Below, in pieces: positions 10,401 through 22,767 of a stretch of 64,000 bases of DNA. Where the stretch lies: contig CM055607.1 in NCBI GenBank assembly GCA_029379385.1, positions 29,199,235 to 29,263,234 of the forward strand. Reading direction: 5' to 3'. Made by a program: the position numbers and the translations under genes. Numbering within the stretch: position 1 is the first letter of the stretch; every line of letters starts with the position of its first letter. The notes beneath the pieces are model-generated. The model ran no database searches, had not been told where the DNA came from, and saw nothing but the letters and a program-made list of their open reading frames with translations. The DNA comes from Quillaja saponaria. Its lineage: Eukaryota; Streptophyta; Magnoliopsida; Fabales; Quillajaceae.

Positions 10401-11736
10401 GACCACAATAAACTTTTTGTAAAGAAAGAAGAACTATCTTTAGATGCAGTAAAGCAATACAAGGTGAACTGCCCTGATGAACTTTCTAAACTTGAAGTGA
10501 TCAAAGATTATATCTTTGAATTAGGAGAGAACTTGGGGCAAACTATTATATTTGTACGCACAAGAGAGAGTGCAAGAGTGTTGCATAAAGCACTTGTTGA
10601 TATGGGTTATGAGGTTACTGCTATTCAAGGTGCTCTCGATCATGGAGAGAGAGACAAAATTATCAAAGAGTTCAAAGATGGCTTAACTCAAGTTCTTATA
10701 TCCACGGATGTTCTTGCTCGCGGTTTTGATCAACAACAGGTGCTGGATCAATTTCTTTCCATCCCTTCCCCCCTTTACTGATATGCATGTTTGCTCTTGA
10801 AATATTGACATTCTTATTTGTCTTCTTTCAGGTTAATTTGGTTATTAATTATGATCTTCCTATTAAATATACTCCTCATTACACCCGTGAACCAGATCCT
10901 GATTGTGAAGTATACTTGCATAGAGTTGGCAGGGCAGGGCGTTTTGGCCGCAAGGGTAAGTTTCTGGAAAAAGGATACACATATGCTACTTATATTGCCC
11001 CCTTTCTTTGACATTGTAGGTGATGGTTTATATGCTTATTTAAAATCCACTGTATTTCTAGTTAAGGGACATTTTTTGGAGCTGAAATCTTTAATTGTAT
11101 GATGTGAGCTTGTCTCTTTAAGTTGATTAGAAGTCAAAAAATTTCAACAACGCACTTCTAATGTGGTCAGGTGGGAAGGTTGTGACAGTAGTTAGTATGT
11201 ACAGGGCTTGTAATATGTTGTGCTGTTGTGCATATCTGCATATTTTCTGGAGTGAGATCTTAATATCTTACTTCAAAATTATACATTTTATTCAGATTTG
11301 TGTGGAGGAGGAAGGCTTTTCACTTTCCTTATTTGTTTTGAGTGTTGACTGATCTGTTTCTACAACCTTGCAGGGGCTGTTTTTAACTTGATATGCGGTG
11401 AGAGGGACGAAAAGATCATGGGAAAAATTGAGGCCCATTTTGGCACCAGCATAAATGAGGTAGTTTTGAGGTCTCCCTGTCTGTTTTATTCAATACTTTT
11501 ATTCCCGCATTATGGTTTCTGGATGATTTCTGTATCCTTACTCTACAATCAGTTGCTTTTTATGCCCTCAGTTGGAGATGATTTCAATTTTATATCTCAT
11601 AATTTGAATATGGACTCGTGGAAATGACATCTTAATTGATTAGCTTTTTTTCTTATAAATGTTTTTCGAGATTCAGGTTAAAGAATGCAGTGAGGATGAA
11701 TTTAAGGGCGCTCTTAAGGCTGCTGGTTTACTGTAA
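7453..11736 (+). CDS. LOS4: LOS4-like DEAD-box RNA helicase (DBP5/RH38 type), frameshifted
   Basis: This encodes a DEAD-box ATP-dependent RNA helicase of the LOS4/DBP5 type, which acts in mRNA export at the nuclear pore. Eight exons: 7453-7693, 8003-8297, 8394-8622, 8813-8878, 10334-10739, 10832-10955, 11374-11459 and 11677-11736, all with GT-AG introns. Visible motifs are the Walker A variant [23 protein letters not shown] (in DEADQMLA), ARGFD and [13 protein letters not shown]. Four single-base insertions break the frame: near 7600-7603, 8066-8067 (GG), 8572-8573 (GG) and 10347-10348 (CC, in the SAT motif). Removing one base at each makes exons 1-5 multiples of three and gives about 500 residues, matching LOS4's roughly 496. 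No other stops occur. It is either a recent pseudogene or a sequence with base-calling errors. A Mutator-like element ends about 100 bp upstream. Confidence 0.9.
9159..9823. mobile_element. hAT-like nonautonomous element in LOS4 intron 4
   Basis: The left end GTGTTCATGG (from 9164) and the right end CCATGAACACCCCTA are inverted copies. The 8-bp flanks GTTTCGAG (9151-9158) and CTTTTGAG (9824-9831) agree at 6 of 8 positions, consistent with an old hAT insertion. Inside are short inverted GGTTTGG/CCAAACC motifs and no coding frame. It accounts for about half of the 1.45-kb intron. Confidence 0.7.
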
Positions 11737-12898
11737 TGTTGTGAAGCTGAATTAGCTTAAGGAAATATTTGTGCCAGTAATGATATGCAGTGGTCACTCA
11801 GTCGTGCAAGTATTAGCCTAGCCAAGAAGGATCAAACTTTCTACGAGCATATTGTTTAATTTTATTTTTATTTATTTTCAACTGTGCAACTCACGTGTCA
11901 GTTTTAGAGCATGGAGTGGAATTTGTACTATAAGTCTGCTTATTGGAACTAGATTTGTTCTATAGTCATGTACCTCAGTATCCTTGAGTCCAAAAGGGAG
12001 ACATTGGAGAGAAGTTTCATTTTTCTGGTTGGTTTTCGCTGATGTAATTCCTACATGGGGTTTCATTAATTTTCTCTTCTATTCTCTATTGGTTCCATTA
12101 ATTTTACCAGATACTGGGTGGTTTTAATAGTTGGTCGATTGTTTTTGGTTCTATTGGTTTCCCTTTCTTTCTTGTAACAAAAGTTTAAAGGTTGGGTTTT
12201 AGCGAAAATTTGCCTATCACGTTTTGTTGCATTGAAACTAGCCAGTTACCAAAACGGGAAACCAAATTTCAGTATTGGTCTTACAAGATGGAGGCAGTGG
12301 ACCTCTTGGTTTTTAAGTTCAAATTTCATCTTTGTTTTATATGAGAGTTATTTGTAATTTTGTGTAATATTATTTTTACTTATGTAAAAAGTTATTGATT
12401 ATTGAATTGAATTAGGATTTTTTTTGTGTTTGATTTGAGAAGTTTTCGTTAATTACTTTGGATGTTTTTTATATTGTTATTTTATGTGGTATAATGAATA
12501 TTCATTGTTTCTTATTAAGAAAAATAATTATTGAAATTCAAATGATTTATAAGACTATAAAATCATGTTGGAATTTGAACATGATATTAAGAGGTTCTTG
12601 GACATCTGTTTTAATCAGTCAAATTACGACACTACAACTACGACCTTGTGTGTGAAATTATAAATTGAACTTATGGGAATAACTTTGAAACAATAGGAAG
12701 GTTGTACTTTTTTTACTAATAGATTATTAATTTTATACTAATGCATTGCACGTCACGAGTAGTGCTCTTCCACTCCCATTCTTCTCAAGGGAAAGAGGCC
12801 CGACTCCTTATATATTGCTCCTCTTAATTTTAAATATGAACACATCCCTCTGTTTTTCCTATAGAGAGGAGAGAGAGAGGGCTAAGAGAGGGATTGAG
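11737..12898. other. Spacer between LOS4-like and Ole e 1-like genes
   Basis: This holds the LOS4 3' region and the promoter and 5' region of the next gene. A pyrimidine/purine-biased stretch (GAGAGGAGAGAGAGAGGG near 12866) lies in the likely 5' untranslated region. No other gene is visible. Confidence 0.5.
12810..12815 (+). promoter_or_regulatory. Candidate TATA box of the Ole e 1-like gene
   Basis: TATATA, in CCTTATATATTGC, lies about 90 bp upstream of the chosen ATG at 12899, a normal TATA-to-ATG distance in plants. This supports starting the protein at 12899 and not at the upstream in-frame ATG at 12746. Confidence 0.5.
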
Positions 12899-13713
12899 AT
12901 GGGAGTGGTGGTGACCTTGATAATTGCAGCGTCATTTATAATGGGTTTCTCCAACATGGTGGTGGCTGGGGAGAATCAGCCTATCATACATGTAGGTGGG
13001 AAAGTTTTGTGCCAAGACTGCACCCAAGGATGGAATGAATGGGTTCATGGCTCCAGACCCATCAAAGGTACATTTTGGAGGCTATTGTAACTTTATGATT
13101 TTAATATATTTAGTTTATATAGAATAATAAAGATGACAATTTGATTCGTTGGATCGAATATCTAAACCAATCAAGTCAGTATTTTATATTCATAAATGAT
13201 ATTATGATTCGTTTAGTTCAGAATTAGAACACATCAAGTTATAATTTGATTCATTGTCACATCTAATAGAATATAATTAAAACAGTAATTAATAACCAAA
13301 TCCAAAAAGAAAATGTTTTCATTATATAAAATGTAATTGAAATTAGCTCAACTTTAATTGCAGGTTGTAAGGTGTCCCTTACATGTTTGGATGAGAGAAG
13401 CAGGGTTATGTATTATGCAAGTGACATAACAGATGAAGTAGGGCAATACAAATTGATAGTAAACAAGTACAACATTTATGGGAAGGAATTAAACACAAAG
13501 CTATGTGCACTGAGGCTAGTCTCATCCCCAGACCCTACTTGTAATATTCTGACTAACTTTGGTGGTGGGAAGTCAGGAGTAAAGCTCGGCCTTGCCACTT
13601 CTGAGTATAAGAATTTGATCAAATATGTGCTCGACCCCTTTTACTATACCACTCCTCTGTGTGATAAGCCTGATATCAATGAATCAAATTATGGCAATGG
13701 AAGCAACTACTAA
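12899..13713 (+). CDS. Pollen Ole e 1 / extensin-like family secreted protein
   Basis: Two exons (12899-13067 and 13364-13713) encode about 172 residues. A hydrophobic signal peptide covers roughly residues 1-24 (VVVTLIIAASFIMGF), so the product should enter the secretory pathway and reach the wall or apoplast. The mature part starts with VGGKVLCQDCTQGW and continues GCKVSLTC, the cysteine pattern of the Ole e 1 domain (C38, C41, C58, C64, more cysteines near the end). Family members are small cell-wall or pollen-tube proteins of mostly unknown biochemical role. The only intron interrupts a glycine codon and contains a small MITE. The start fits the signal peptide, and a TATA box lies about 90 bp upstream. 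The gene is convergent with VPS37. The family call is firm; no specific function can be given. Confidence 0.85.
13127..13265. mobile_element. 139-bp MITE in the Ole e 1-like intron
   Basis: The ends AAGATGACAA and TTGTCACATCT are imperfect inverted repeats. The element is flanked by the exact 8-bp duplication ATAGAATA (13119-13126 and 13266-13273), which indicates a small hAT-type MITE. It makes up about half of the intron and has no coding capacity. Confidence 0.75.
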
Positions 13714-14305
13714 TTAATGTTTTCTTCTTTTCTTTCTTTTATTTGTTGTTCCTTTTGATTCATGTAAGTTCTTGTTTGTATTACATTTTATAATTGAATG
13801 AAAATTAAACGTTTTGTTTTTGGAGATAAATTCTTACATAAATAAATAATTAAATGTTTGTAACATTTTCAAGGTGGAGAGATGACAAATGACTTTTTTT
13901 TTTTTATATTCCATATTTTGTGACAACATTCATGATGAAAAATCATTTTCTGATTCCTTTCTGAAAGCATTGAAATTTGAAACAGCAACAAGTATTTATC
14001 AATTAGCATTCAACTTAGCTTGCAATGCATCGGAATGAGACACAAAGTGAAGACTCTAGAATGGATGTCATTTTACAATTTTCCATAATAATCAAATTAC
14101 ATGGTAAATATTTTCCAGTAATTATATAAAAACATTCAATGTTAGCTGATACACCAATTATAAGGCCTTTAAGTGGAACAATGAGATGGCCGAAGGACAT
14201 CTACTTATAATAACATGAATATGTAAATTACAACTGCGATTTTGTGTATCACTTTCCTAGACAAAATAAGTAACAATTTCATCACTTTCCATTTCTCTTC
14301 TATGC
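13714..14305. other. Convergent 3' spacer
   Basis: The 3' ends of the Ole e 1-like gene (+) and VPS37 (-) face each other across about 590 bp. The sequence is AT-rich and presumably holds both 3' untranslated regions. No further gene is seen. Confidence 0.5.
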
Positions 14306-17300
14306 TCATGTGGTTGAAGATGTTTTAGCTGCAAGATGTACAAGTGCTCGCCTGTGGTAAGTGGTACGGAGCTTTTTGTACTTCGGCACAAAATCCCCAA
14401 GATCGAGTTCTCTATCAAGAAGCTTCTCGTGCAGATTTTCAGATTCCTCATCTGTCTGATTCATAGCCTCTGCAGATTAAAAAAATTATTTCATCCATGA
14501 AAAGAAAGCTAGAATAAAACTGGCAATTACCCGAATCATGTAAATAGAATACGTTTATGGGTCAGTGCTCCAAAACACACACATTGGTACCTTGAACCCT
14601 TTGGAGAAGGGACAGTGGTGAATAAAACTTTAGATTTTCTTCTTTCTGTATCTCAAGTTCATTTAGTTTTTCCTGAGCAGCAGCCAACTCAGTTGTCCGA
14701 ATTATCCTACACTGTCACAAGAAAAGAAAGAAGAAAACCTTCATAACAAGAATATTTGTCTGAAATAAAGACTTATAAGGCTGAAAGTAGTTTTGCATCC
14801 TTACTTGATTCCTAAGCTCCATGATCTGCGGTTCCTTTTCCAAGTTCTCGCCTGTTTCAGTTAAAAAAGAAAAGAAAAAGTTTGGGATCCTAATTTGACT
14901 GTGACGACTATGTGCATAGAGGACTGAATAAAGAGGGAACCAGTAACTCACTCGCAAGCTGCAAAGTCTCCTTCTGCAGTTCGTCTCTTAGCTAATGACA
15001 GGAGTAAGTAAAGAATCATAGTAAGATGCAACCAGAAATACATTCCATTTAATCAACCGAATACGGAAACTGCTGAACAAGCTGTACTCCGTGACATACA
15101 ACAAAACACCTCACTCAACACCAATATGCTCTAAACAAAGAAAGACAAAGCAGACTTGATCCGCCTACTGCTTTTACTTTCCATTGGGTTGGAAATATCC
15201 ACACTTCAAGAGTTCTTGAACCTTTTTGTTTTACAGCCCATGATGATTTGGTATTAGAGAACTCTCTTCTTTATTGGTGCACAAAAAACTAATTGGATCA
15301 AGGAAACTGACCTAGTTGTCTCAATATAGGTTCTGGAAAATAAAGGATATTGATTATTGTAAAATGTAAATATATCTCGAGCACAACAGGGTTCTGTGTT
15401 GATGGCTAAGGACTTAGAGGCAATGGTAAAGGATGGGGCAACAGTAACAACGGTTTAGTCCTGTCACACTATTTAATACTAATTCACTCCTTTTTCATTT
15501 CCAAGGAAGACAAATTCTGATGGCCCAAAGAGAAGAAAGGAATACCAATTCCCATAGCTAAGCCAACCAGGTGATTTGCTCAAATGTATCTAAATGCCAG
15601 GCAAGGGAATACATGGAAAACTGGAAATATATAATCTAGAGGCATTGCGGAATAACTACAACCATATATGGCAATAGGATACTACCATCAATACTGGTAA
15701 ACAAACTTATGGGCCAATTATTTACCCTACAATGCTACGAGTTTCCTTATGCAATGGGAAAACATCTATAGCTCGAGAAACGAGATGCACTAACAACTAA
15801 ATATGTACTTGCAAAAGACAGCACAAGAGAAAACAGAACAAACATTTTTTAGGTCTATAAACTTGTACATGAGAGAAAAAACTTGTGCAACTTACATTAT
15901 TTTGAATTTTAACCTGATCCAGTGAAAGTAAAAATTGGTAGTATGCATCCTTGTCATGTAAAAGCTTCCGTAACTCATCAACACTAAACAAATTTACAGC
16001 GGAAACAAGAAAGCAATTAGAAATTCCAAAAAGAAAAAGGAACAAATCCTCAAGAATCACAATTCAGAGTGATTTAATATCTAATGAAACTATCAAAGCA
16101 ACTAAAGGGGAATACTATCAAAGAAAGAACTTCACAGCAAACAAACAAAATACAAGTAACACAATGATAGCAATAACTCAATCCGAAACCTAGGCAGGAA
16201 AAAAAATATTACATTCATGAACAATTAATGATCACTAATAAATGAATATGAACGCGGTCATAACCAATAGAATAACATTTGAGACATTACAATATGTATA
16301 TCATATAAACAAATATTATTCAGTGGCTTCAAATCCTAAAGCTAAGAAGAGAAAAGAATAATATATCCAACAAATTGAAGTCCCTATAACCGCTCAATCA
16401 GTAAACATATGACACACATTCCCCTCCAAGTATTCCCAGCTCAACAGTCAGCCACATGAAATATAGAATTCAATGAACACAATGATAAGGCTTTGAAATA
16501 GAAAAACATGCAACCAAGTTTTTGGAATGCATAAAATACAATGTCAAGATTGTCAAAGAAAGGTGTGATAGAATAATAGATGTAACCTTTTGTCTCTCAA
16601 GGCAGCAATAATTCCAGCAGCTTCAGCAGGTGAAACATGAGAAGGAGACTGTGATCTATCTATAGACCTTTGTGAACTGTAGCTGCTGGAAGAAGTGGCA
16701 CTTGGTGTTGCAGGCTGAGAAGAACTTGGTGAGCTAATTACAGATGGAGGATACCAGGACTGTGAAGATCCATCTTGTGGACGTGGCTGAGATTGTTGCT
16801 CCTGAGATCCCCTGTTGCACAACACATCATATTTTAGAGCAACAAAGAAACTAGAGTAGACTAAGAAAAACAGAACTGTTGCGCGAGAATGGGGAATCTC
16901 TCTGTTCCTTCAATGATAGCTAGTCTTCTCTCTCTCTGTTTTTTTAATCTCTCTTTGAAATGCATATATGACCTCCGAGGGAAAGGGCAAATACCTTGAA
17001 TGCAAGCATTTCATTCAACTACCATGAGATTAAGGCCAATAATGGTCATCTTCTACGTTTCTTAATAGATTCAATACGAGAATTCACACAGTGTTATATT
17101 TGTTCACAAATGACAAGGTAACTAAAGGAAACACATCTTAGTCCATCTAAAAAGGGAGGAAATGGATCTGAATGGCAGTGGAAGATGTACACAATCAATA
17201 CTATTCATCATCCATATCATGAACATGAATTGAACCTAGTTTGCAAATATAGATCTAAATATGATGCATGCATAAAAAAAAGGACAAAACCCCACTGCTT

Positions 17301-18020
17301 GCAAACAAAGTAAGGGCCAGTATTGTAGCAGTAAAACATGATGTGAGAGGTAAACAACTTCTCCAGCACTGTGATTCATAAATTAATAGCTTCATATCCC
17401 ATGTGCAAGTACAGGAACATGATGTGAGAGGTAAACAACTTCTCCAGCACTGTGATTCATAAATTAATAGCTTCATATCTCATGTGCAAGTACAGGTTTT
17501 GCTATTCTACAACCTAAAAGAAACAAAATTGTAAACCCAACTAGTTTGAGTCTTAATAACGTGTCACTGTGTCAGCAAAGGATGATCCTATATTATTACT
17601 TTCATCATCAATGACTCCACAGGACTTAAGTTCCCCCCAAAAAAATAAAAAGTGAAAGTAGCAACTATTGTATGTAGTCTTGCATTTCGAATTACAAGAA
17701 TAAGGTGCAACTGCTGCAAACTGGAAAACCCTTCAATGAATAGATGCTTAATCCAAATGAGAAACTTATATCTACTCAACTATATTCAAGAATCTATGCG
17801 AAATTGCAAATATTTAACAAAACAATCATAAAATCTCTGATCATATTAAGCATGCTGCACCTAAATTCTTAATTTTCAAGCAAAAATATTAATAAAGAAG
17901 CAAAAAGCATGATCAGGCATCCAGATTAATGAATCGATGTGATTGAATTCCTTTTACAAAATGAATACAGCGTATCAACAAGGAGATTAGCATAAAGGGT
18001 AATTACCAGAACTTGAACAT
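14306..18020 (-). CDS. VPS37-1: VPS37 homologue, ESCRT-I subunit
   Basis: VPS37 is the ESCRT-I subunit that works with VPS23 and VPS28 in sorting ubiquitinated membrane proteins into multivesicular endosomes. Seven minus-strand exons: 18020-18007, 16811-16587, 15983-15896, 14991-14952, 14851-14805, 14711-14591 and 14469-14306. They join in phase to 232 residues. The first exon codes only MFKFW, interrupted in the W codon. Residues about 6-80 are a low-complexity S/P/Q-rich region ending in SPSHVSPAEAAGIIAALRDK. The Mod(r)-type coiled-coil domain follows, with SVDELRKLLHDKDAY, LSLDQVKIQNN, ENLEKEPQIMELRNQC and AAQEKLNELEIQKEE. The C-terminus includes YKKLRTTYHRRALVHLAAK. No frameshift is seen. 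Two Arabidopsis paralogues exist; the -1 assignment rests on this gene lying between LOS4 and LUT1. Confidence 0.93.
17335..17496. repeat. 81-bp tandem duplication in VPS37 intron 1
   Basis: Two adjacent copies (17335-17415 and 17416-17496) both begin AACATGATGTGAGAGG. They appear to differ at one base (TATCCCATG versus TATCTCATG), so the duplication is recent. It is intronic and noncoding. Confidence 0.85.
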
Positions 18021-21000
18021 CAGAACGCGATTATATGAGAAACAACCAAACCACTTTCTCTAAGTTTCTGATGGTTTTCTGATTTTCTCGCTAACTTATG
18101 AATCTGATTTTCTCTGAGTAGCAGGGCTACTGGACTTTTGATCTAGTAATTTTGGTTTTCCGGGAAAAGTAAAAGAAAAAGAAAAAAAAGGGAAAGCCTC
18201 TACCAGGAGAAATCGGAAAAGTATAATTCAGTGGGTCCCAATTCCCATCTGACCCAAATTGATTTGGGTCAAAGCCCCGTTTAACCCAGTAATAAATACA
18301 CATAAATAATTTATTAAACTTTATAAAATAAAAAAGCATTCTCATATTTTTCAATAAAATTCTAAATAAATATTATAATATATTTACATTTTCAAGAATT
18401 TTTATTTTTATTTTTTAAAATCTTAAATTTGAGAATGAAAATTTTATACCACTTTTATTCATATTTTTTAATTTAAATTTTAATTAAGTATCTTAAAAAA
18501 GTAAATTATTTAATTTAGAAAACTAAAATTTACTATTTAATAATTAATAGAAGAATAAAATATTTTGAAAATTAATAAGACTTTCATTCCTTTAATATTT
18601 TTTTCAAAAGATAAAAATAAAAATAATATTATCTTCATAAATAAATTTAGATTCATATGTATGTCACTTTTTTTTGGTTAATTTTCTTATAAAATGAATC
18701 TGAAGTTATTTATTTGTAGTTATTATCATAAAAAAATTATAGTAATTGAAGTTGAATTTGAAAATAATATATATATATATTTTTTTTGAAAAAATATGAA
18801 TGAGATAATGAGATCTTTTTATTATATTTTTAAATTTTTTTCATTAATAATTATATAATATTTTTTTTTATTATGTAATTTTTTTTAAGAAATAAGGATA
18901 AAACTGGCATAACAATTTTAATACAAAATTTAGTGCTTATTGAGAAAGAAATTTTAAGTAAAAATTAATCAAAACGTAAATTTATTATAGAACTTTTTTG
19001 GAATATATAAAATAAAAAAAAAACCTTATCATTACTTTATTTATTTATTTATTATTATTAGAATTGTCTTAATTTTTAATTTAGTTACACATAATTTTTT
19101 TTTTGGTCATTGAAGATAATTTCAATCAAATTTTATTTTTGTCATCACTTGTTATGTATAAATGGAATAATAGTGATATATTTATTTTTTATGACTTTTT
19201 GTTTTTATCAAAAGTTAATTAAATTGATAACTTACTTTTTATAAATTTTTTTTTTTTTTTTTGACTAAACCTTGGATGATTTTTTATAGAGTTTTGAACA
19301 TTTATACTCACATTGTCATGCATGAAAATCTATCACCCTCTGACCAATGGAAGGTAAGATTAGCATAGGGAGATTAATTCTTTAGTATAATACCAATTAT
19401 TTGACTTATTGTCGTTAAAACTAATTTTTAGTAATGACACTAAAATGGAAAATTAGTATTAAGAGATTTTTCGAAATTGTTAATACACAAATTAACAATC
19501 AATATCAATTGCCTCGTAGAAACTTAATTAGGATTGAAGCTACAAGAAAAAAAATAAAAATAATTAGAATGCATATTATATAATATGAGAAACCTTATTT
19601 TGTTCATCAATTAAAGTAAAGCATTTCTTGATGCCGAGGTCATTAAATTGATCCTTTAGTACTTCACCTTTAGCCTTTGTTTTGAGAATAAATTAAAATT
19701 AGAAAGAAATGAAAGTAGAGAGAAAAAAAAAATAGAAAAATTTAGAACAAAATTTTGATGCTAGTTAAAAAATATCAATCTGTCAAAGGTGAGAAAATAA
19801 CATTTATTGATTATTATTATTTTATTTAAGAGATCTGTGACCAAGAAACTACAATAATGTAAAATGTTTTGTTTCCTTTAATTTTGTTATATTTCCAAAC
19901 AAAGAGAGAAAAGAACCTTTTCAAAATGATGAGTTTCCTTTATAATAAATATTTTCAATAAATCGATTTTGCACATGAAATTTTAAAATAAAGCCAGTGA
20001 TTAGTATGTAATCAGAGAAATAATTCAAATATGATTTTGTTTTAATCTAAATAAATAAATAGTTTCTACACTCTGCACGGCACTCTTAATTAGATTTATT
20101 TATTTATTTTTAATTCTTGACCTTGTCGGTTCCTTGCAATGCTGGATAAGACACTGCTTCACGCTGAAGCTGCCGGCAATTGTCTACAACTACATCTGAA
20201 CAAACATGGTATATATTTTATAAATTTTGGAAAAATATAAAAATTAGTTAAGATGTTGTAATAAATGATATTTTTGTATGACATAATTTTTCATTAATCA
20301 TTATAATATATTATTCATGTGCATACGCGTAATTTTAGTAATTTAAAAAAAACTTAGATAGAAGAATGAAAAGGTTACTGTTTTGAGTGTATAGATGGAA
20401 TAAAATACTCTTTTAAATATGTAGTAGTTATTAAGTGATGTGATATGATTTAGTTATTATATATAATTTAAATAATTTAATAATTAATATATAAATATAT
20501 ATGATTATTATTCGGTCTCTAAAAATAAGAGTATTATGCTTTATTTTATCTGTTTAGTATAATTGTAGGAGTATTTGTTATTTTTGTTTGAAATATTAAA
20601 ATATTAATATTTATTGAATCATAATAGGTGTGTGTTTGTTGGAATTAAAATTTAAATTGAAGTGGTAGGGAAAAAAAAAAAAAGGAAAAAAAAGAAAAAA
20701 AAAAGAAAAAGAAAAAAGCAATCGACTATGATTTAGGAACATACGCAATATATTATTTTAGAACATACAACATTACGTTTTACATTGATTTTCACGAAAT
20801 CTAAATTACTAACAACAAAAAAGCTTTGAAGGACAAAAATAATAATTTACTCCTTTTAATAATAACTTAAAGGCAATAATGCATTGGTTACCTAACTAAA
20901 CTAAAATTATCGATTAAGGTCAAATTACCAAAGAGTACCTCATTGCAGCAAATAAAAAATTAAAAAAAATTCCTTGATTATTTAATTATATTGATTCTAC

Positions 21001-22327
21001 CTAAGAGCATTCTCATTGGGTCCGGAAATATAACATGCGCTTACTCATTTATGTGTTAATGTGATTGTGAAGTTTAGAAAATTACTAAAATAGGTCAGCG
21101 TCAACTCTTGCATCCACATCTAAACTTAAAAACTTATAAATATGACATGTTTAGATATCAAATATCTAAAATTACTATATGTCTTAAAAGGCACTTGAAA
21201 ATTTTATATAATAATTTTTTTATTTAATAACCTTCAAATTTATTTTGGTAAGTATTTTACGTTTTTTATGTTTTGAAATTTAAATATTACTCTATCGATA
21301 ATAGTATACATTATTGAATTAATATCTCTATTTCTTTGTACACCGATTAAGAAAATAATAAATTCTTGTTATATTTAAATTTTCATATTGGATCATTTTA
21401 TATACAAGTTTTTGTTAAATTTTATTGTATTGTTTTATGCATTATATTTAATAGCTTATCAACTCTAACTTTTAATTGGTATTGCATCTCCCCTGCTTCA
21501 TTAACATCCTCTTTCCACTAGACACTCATTTCAATCCGCCACAATAGCCTATCTTTTTCCTTGATAGATAATATTTTTTTAATTTTCTTCATATAATTAT
21601 CTCACATCCTTTAGTTGAGAGCCTAATTTTATTCGGAGTTTACGACTATCTCTTCTCAAGTATGTCTTATTATTTAAACCTCACCTTGTGAATTATATAT
21701 TTGCATTTGATTTGATTTTTGATCTAATTTTGTGATATATATATAGTGTCAATCTTCCATTTTCTAATAAGATTTCACCAATATTTAATTGGGTGTAATT
21801 GCAGATTTTTTGTGTTGTATCAATTAAAATGGATGAGAGATAGAAGTGCTAATTAACTAGGACAAAAAAAAAAAAAAAAAAAAACCATATCATAAAAGAA
21901 CACCAAAGTTCAAAAGAGGAAGAGAGAGATGGTTAAAAAAACTATGTCCTTTTATCCAAAGAGGTATATAAAAAATTCTCACATTTAAACCCTCCAATTA
22001 ATATTGCTATTAATATATATCTAATGTCTTGATCATGTTGATGTATTAGAAAAAAAATGATATCTATATTAACAGTGCTCAAAAGAATAATAGTTAATGA
22101 TAAATATAAAATAATATTTATAATTAAAGATGATGATTTTTATCGTAATGTAATTAATAAATTAGACTTTATTATATCTCAGAACAGAGTCCGTTCCGTT
22201 CGAGAGCTTTGTAAGAAGCCCGTAATCATGATTCAATTCATGACCCAACATTTCTCAATTATATACAATGACATAATATAAGTGGGAGTGGGGTCCATTA
22301 ATAATAAATGGACCGTCTTAATTATTC
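18021..22327. other. 4.3-kb AT-rich gene-free region
   Basis: No convincing gene. The region contains A/T homopolymers and short AT microsatellites (near 18765-18780). A slightly GC-richer island without an open frame lies near 20120-20210. Near 21005 a segment with GAGCATTCTCATTGGG resembles ends of small plant MITEs, but I could not find a matching partner end. Confidence 0.5.
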
Positions 22328-22354
22328 CACGTGTAAATTTTGACACGTGTCAAA
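22328..22354. promoter_or_regulatory. Paired G-box/ABRE motifs with 16-bp palindrome upstream of PLATZ
   Basis: CACGTG occurs at 22328-22333 and 22344-22349. The second lies in the perfect 16-bp palindrome TTTGACACGTGTCAAA (22339-22354). The site lies about 420 bp upstream of the PLATZ start. CACGTG cores bind bZIP and bHLH factors; paired ACGTG cores are typical of ABA-responsive promoters. The regulatory role is inferred. Confidence 0.5.
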
Positions 22355-22767
22355 TAACAAGGATTGATCATTTTACAAGATCCAGCTATTCCAGCTGATC
22401 TGATGCGTGGCGAAGTAGCCGACCTTGTGTGTGCCAACATAGAGACGCAAAACAAGATCCAAAGTAGCGTAAGCGCCAAACACACCCATCCTTCACCAAA
22501 AGCATCCAACGGCTCTTGTTATTCCTCAGCCACCACATTCAATCTTTACCGTTAAATGAAATTAGGCCTTTGTCGCATTTGTTTAATTAGGCTTGTCCTT
22601 TGGTCTAAACTCTAAAGCTCTATGCGTTGCTGTATTGTTGAATTCTAAGTTGAAGGTCGTTTACTCTCTTTCTCCTTCTTCGGCCGCTCTCTCTCTTTTT
22701 CTCTATCTCTGCAAATTTCCCATCTGGAAGTCTCACATTGCTTAAGATACCCATTGCGGCGTTGAAA

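Noticed and set aside
11878..12066. 62-codon minus-strand open frame downstream of LOS4
   Set aside because: It lies in the likely LOS4 3' untranslated region, antisense, with no recognisable domain.
12746..12898. Upstream in-frame ATG extending the Ole e 1-like protein
   Set aside because: It would place 51 residues, including the TATA-box region and a GA-rich leader, before a good signal peptide. The ATG at 12899 fits the family better.
20120..20210. GC-richer island in the AT-rich spacer
   Set aside because: No open frame, RNA-like structure or repeat partner was seen; left as unexplained sequence.
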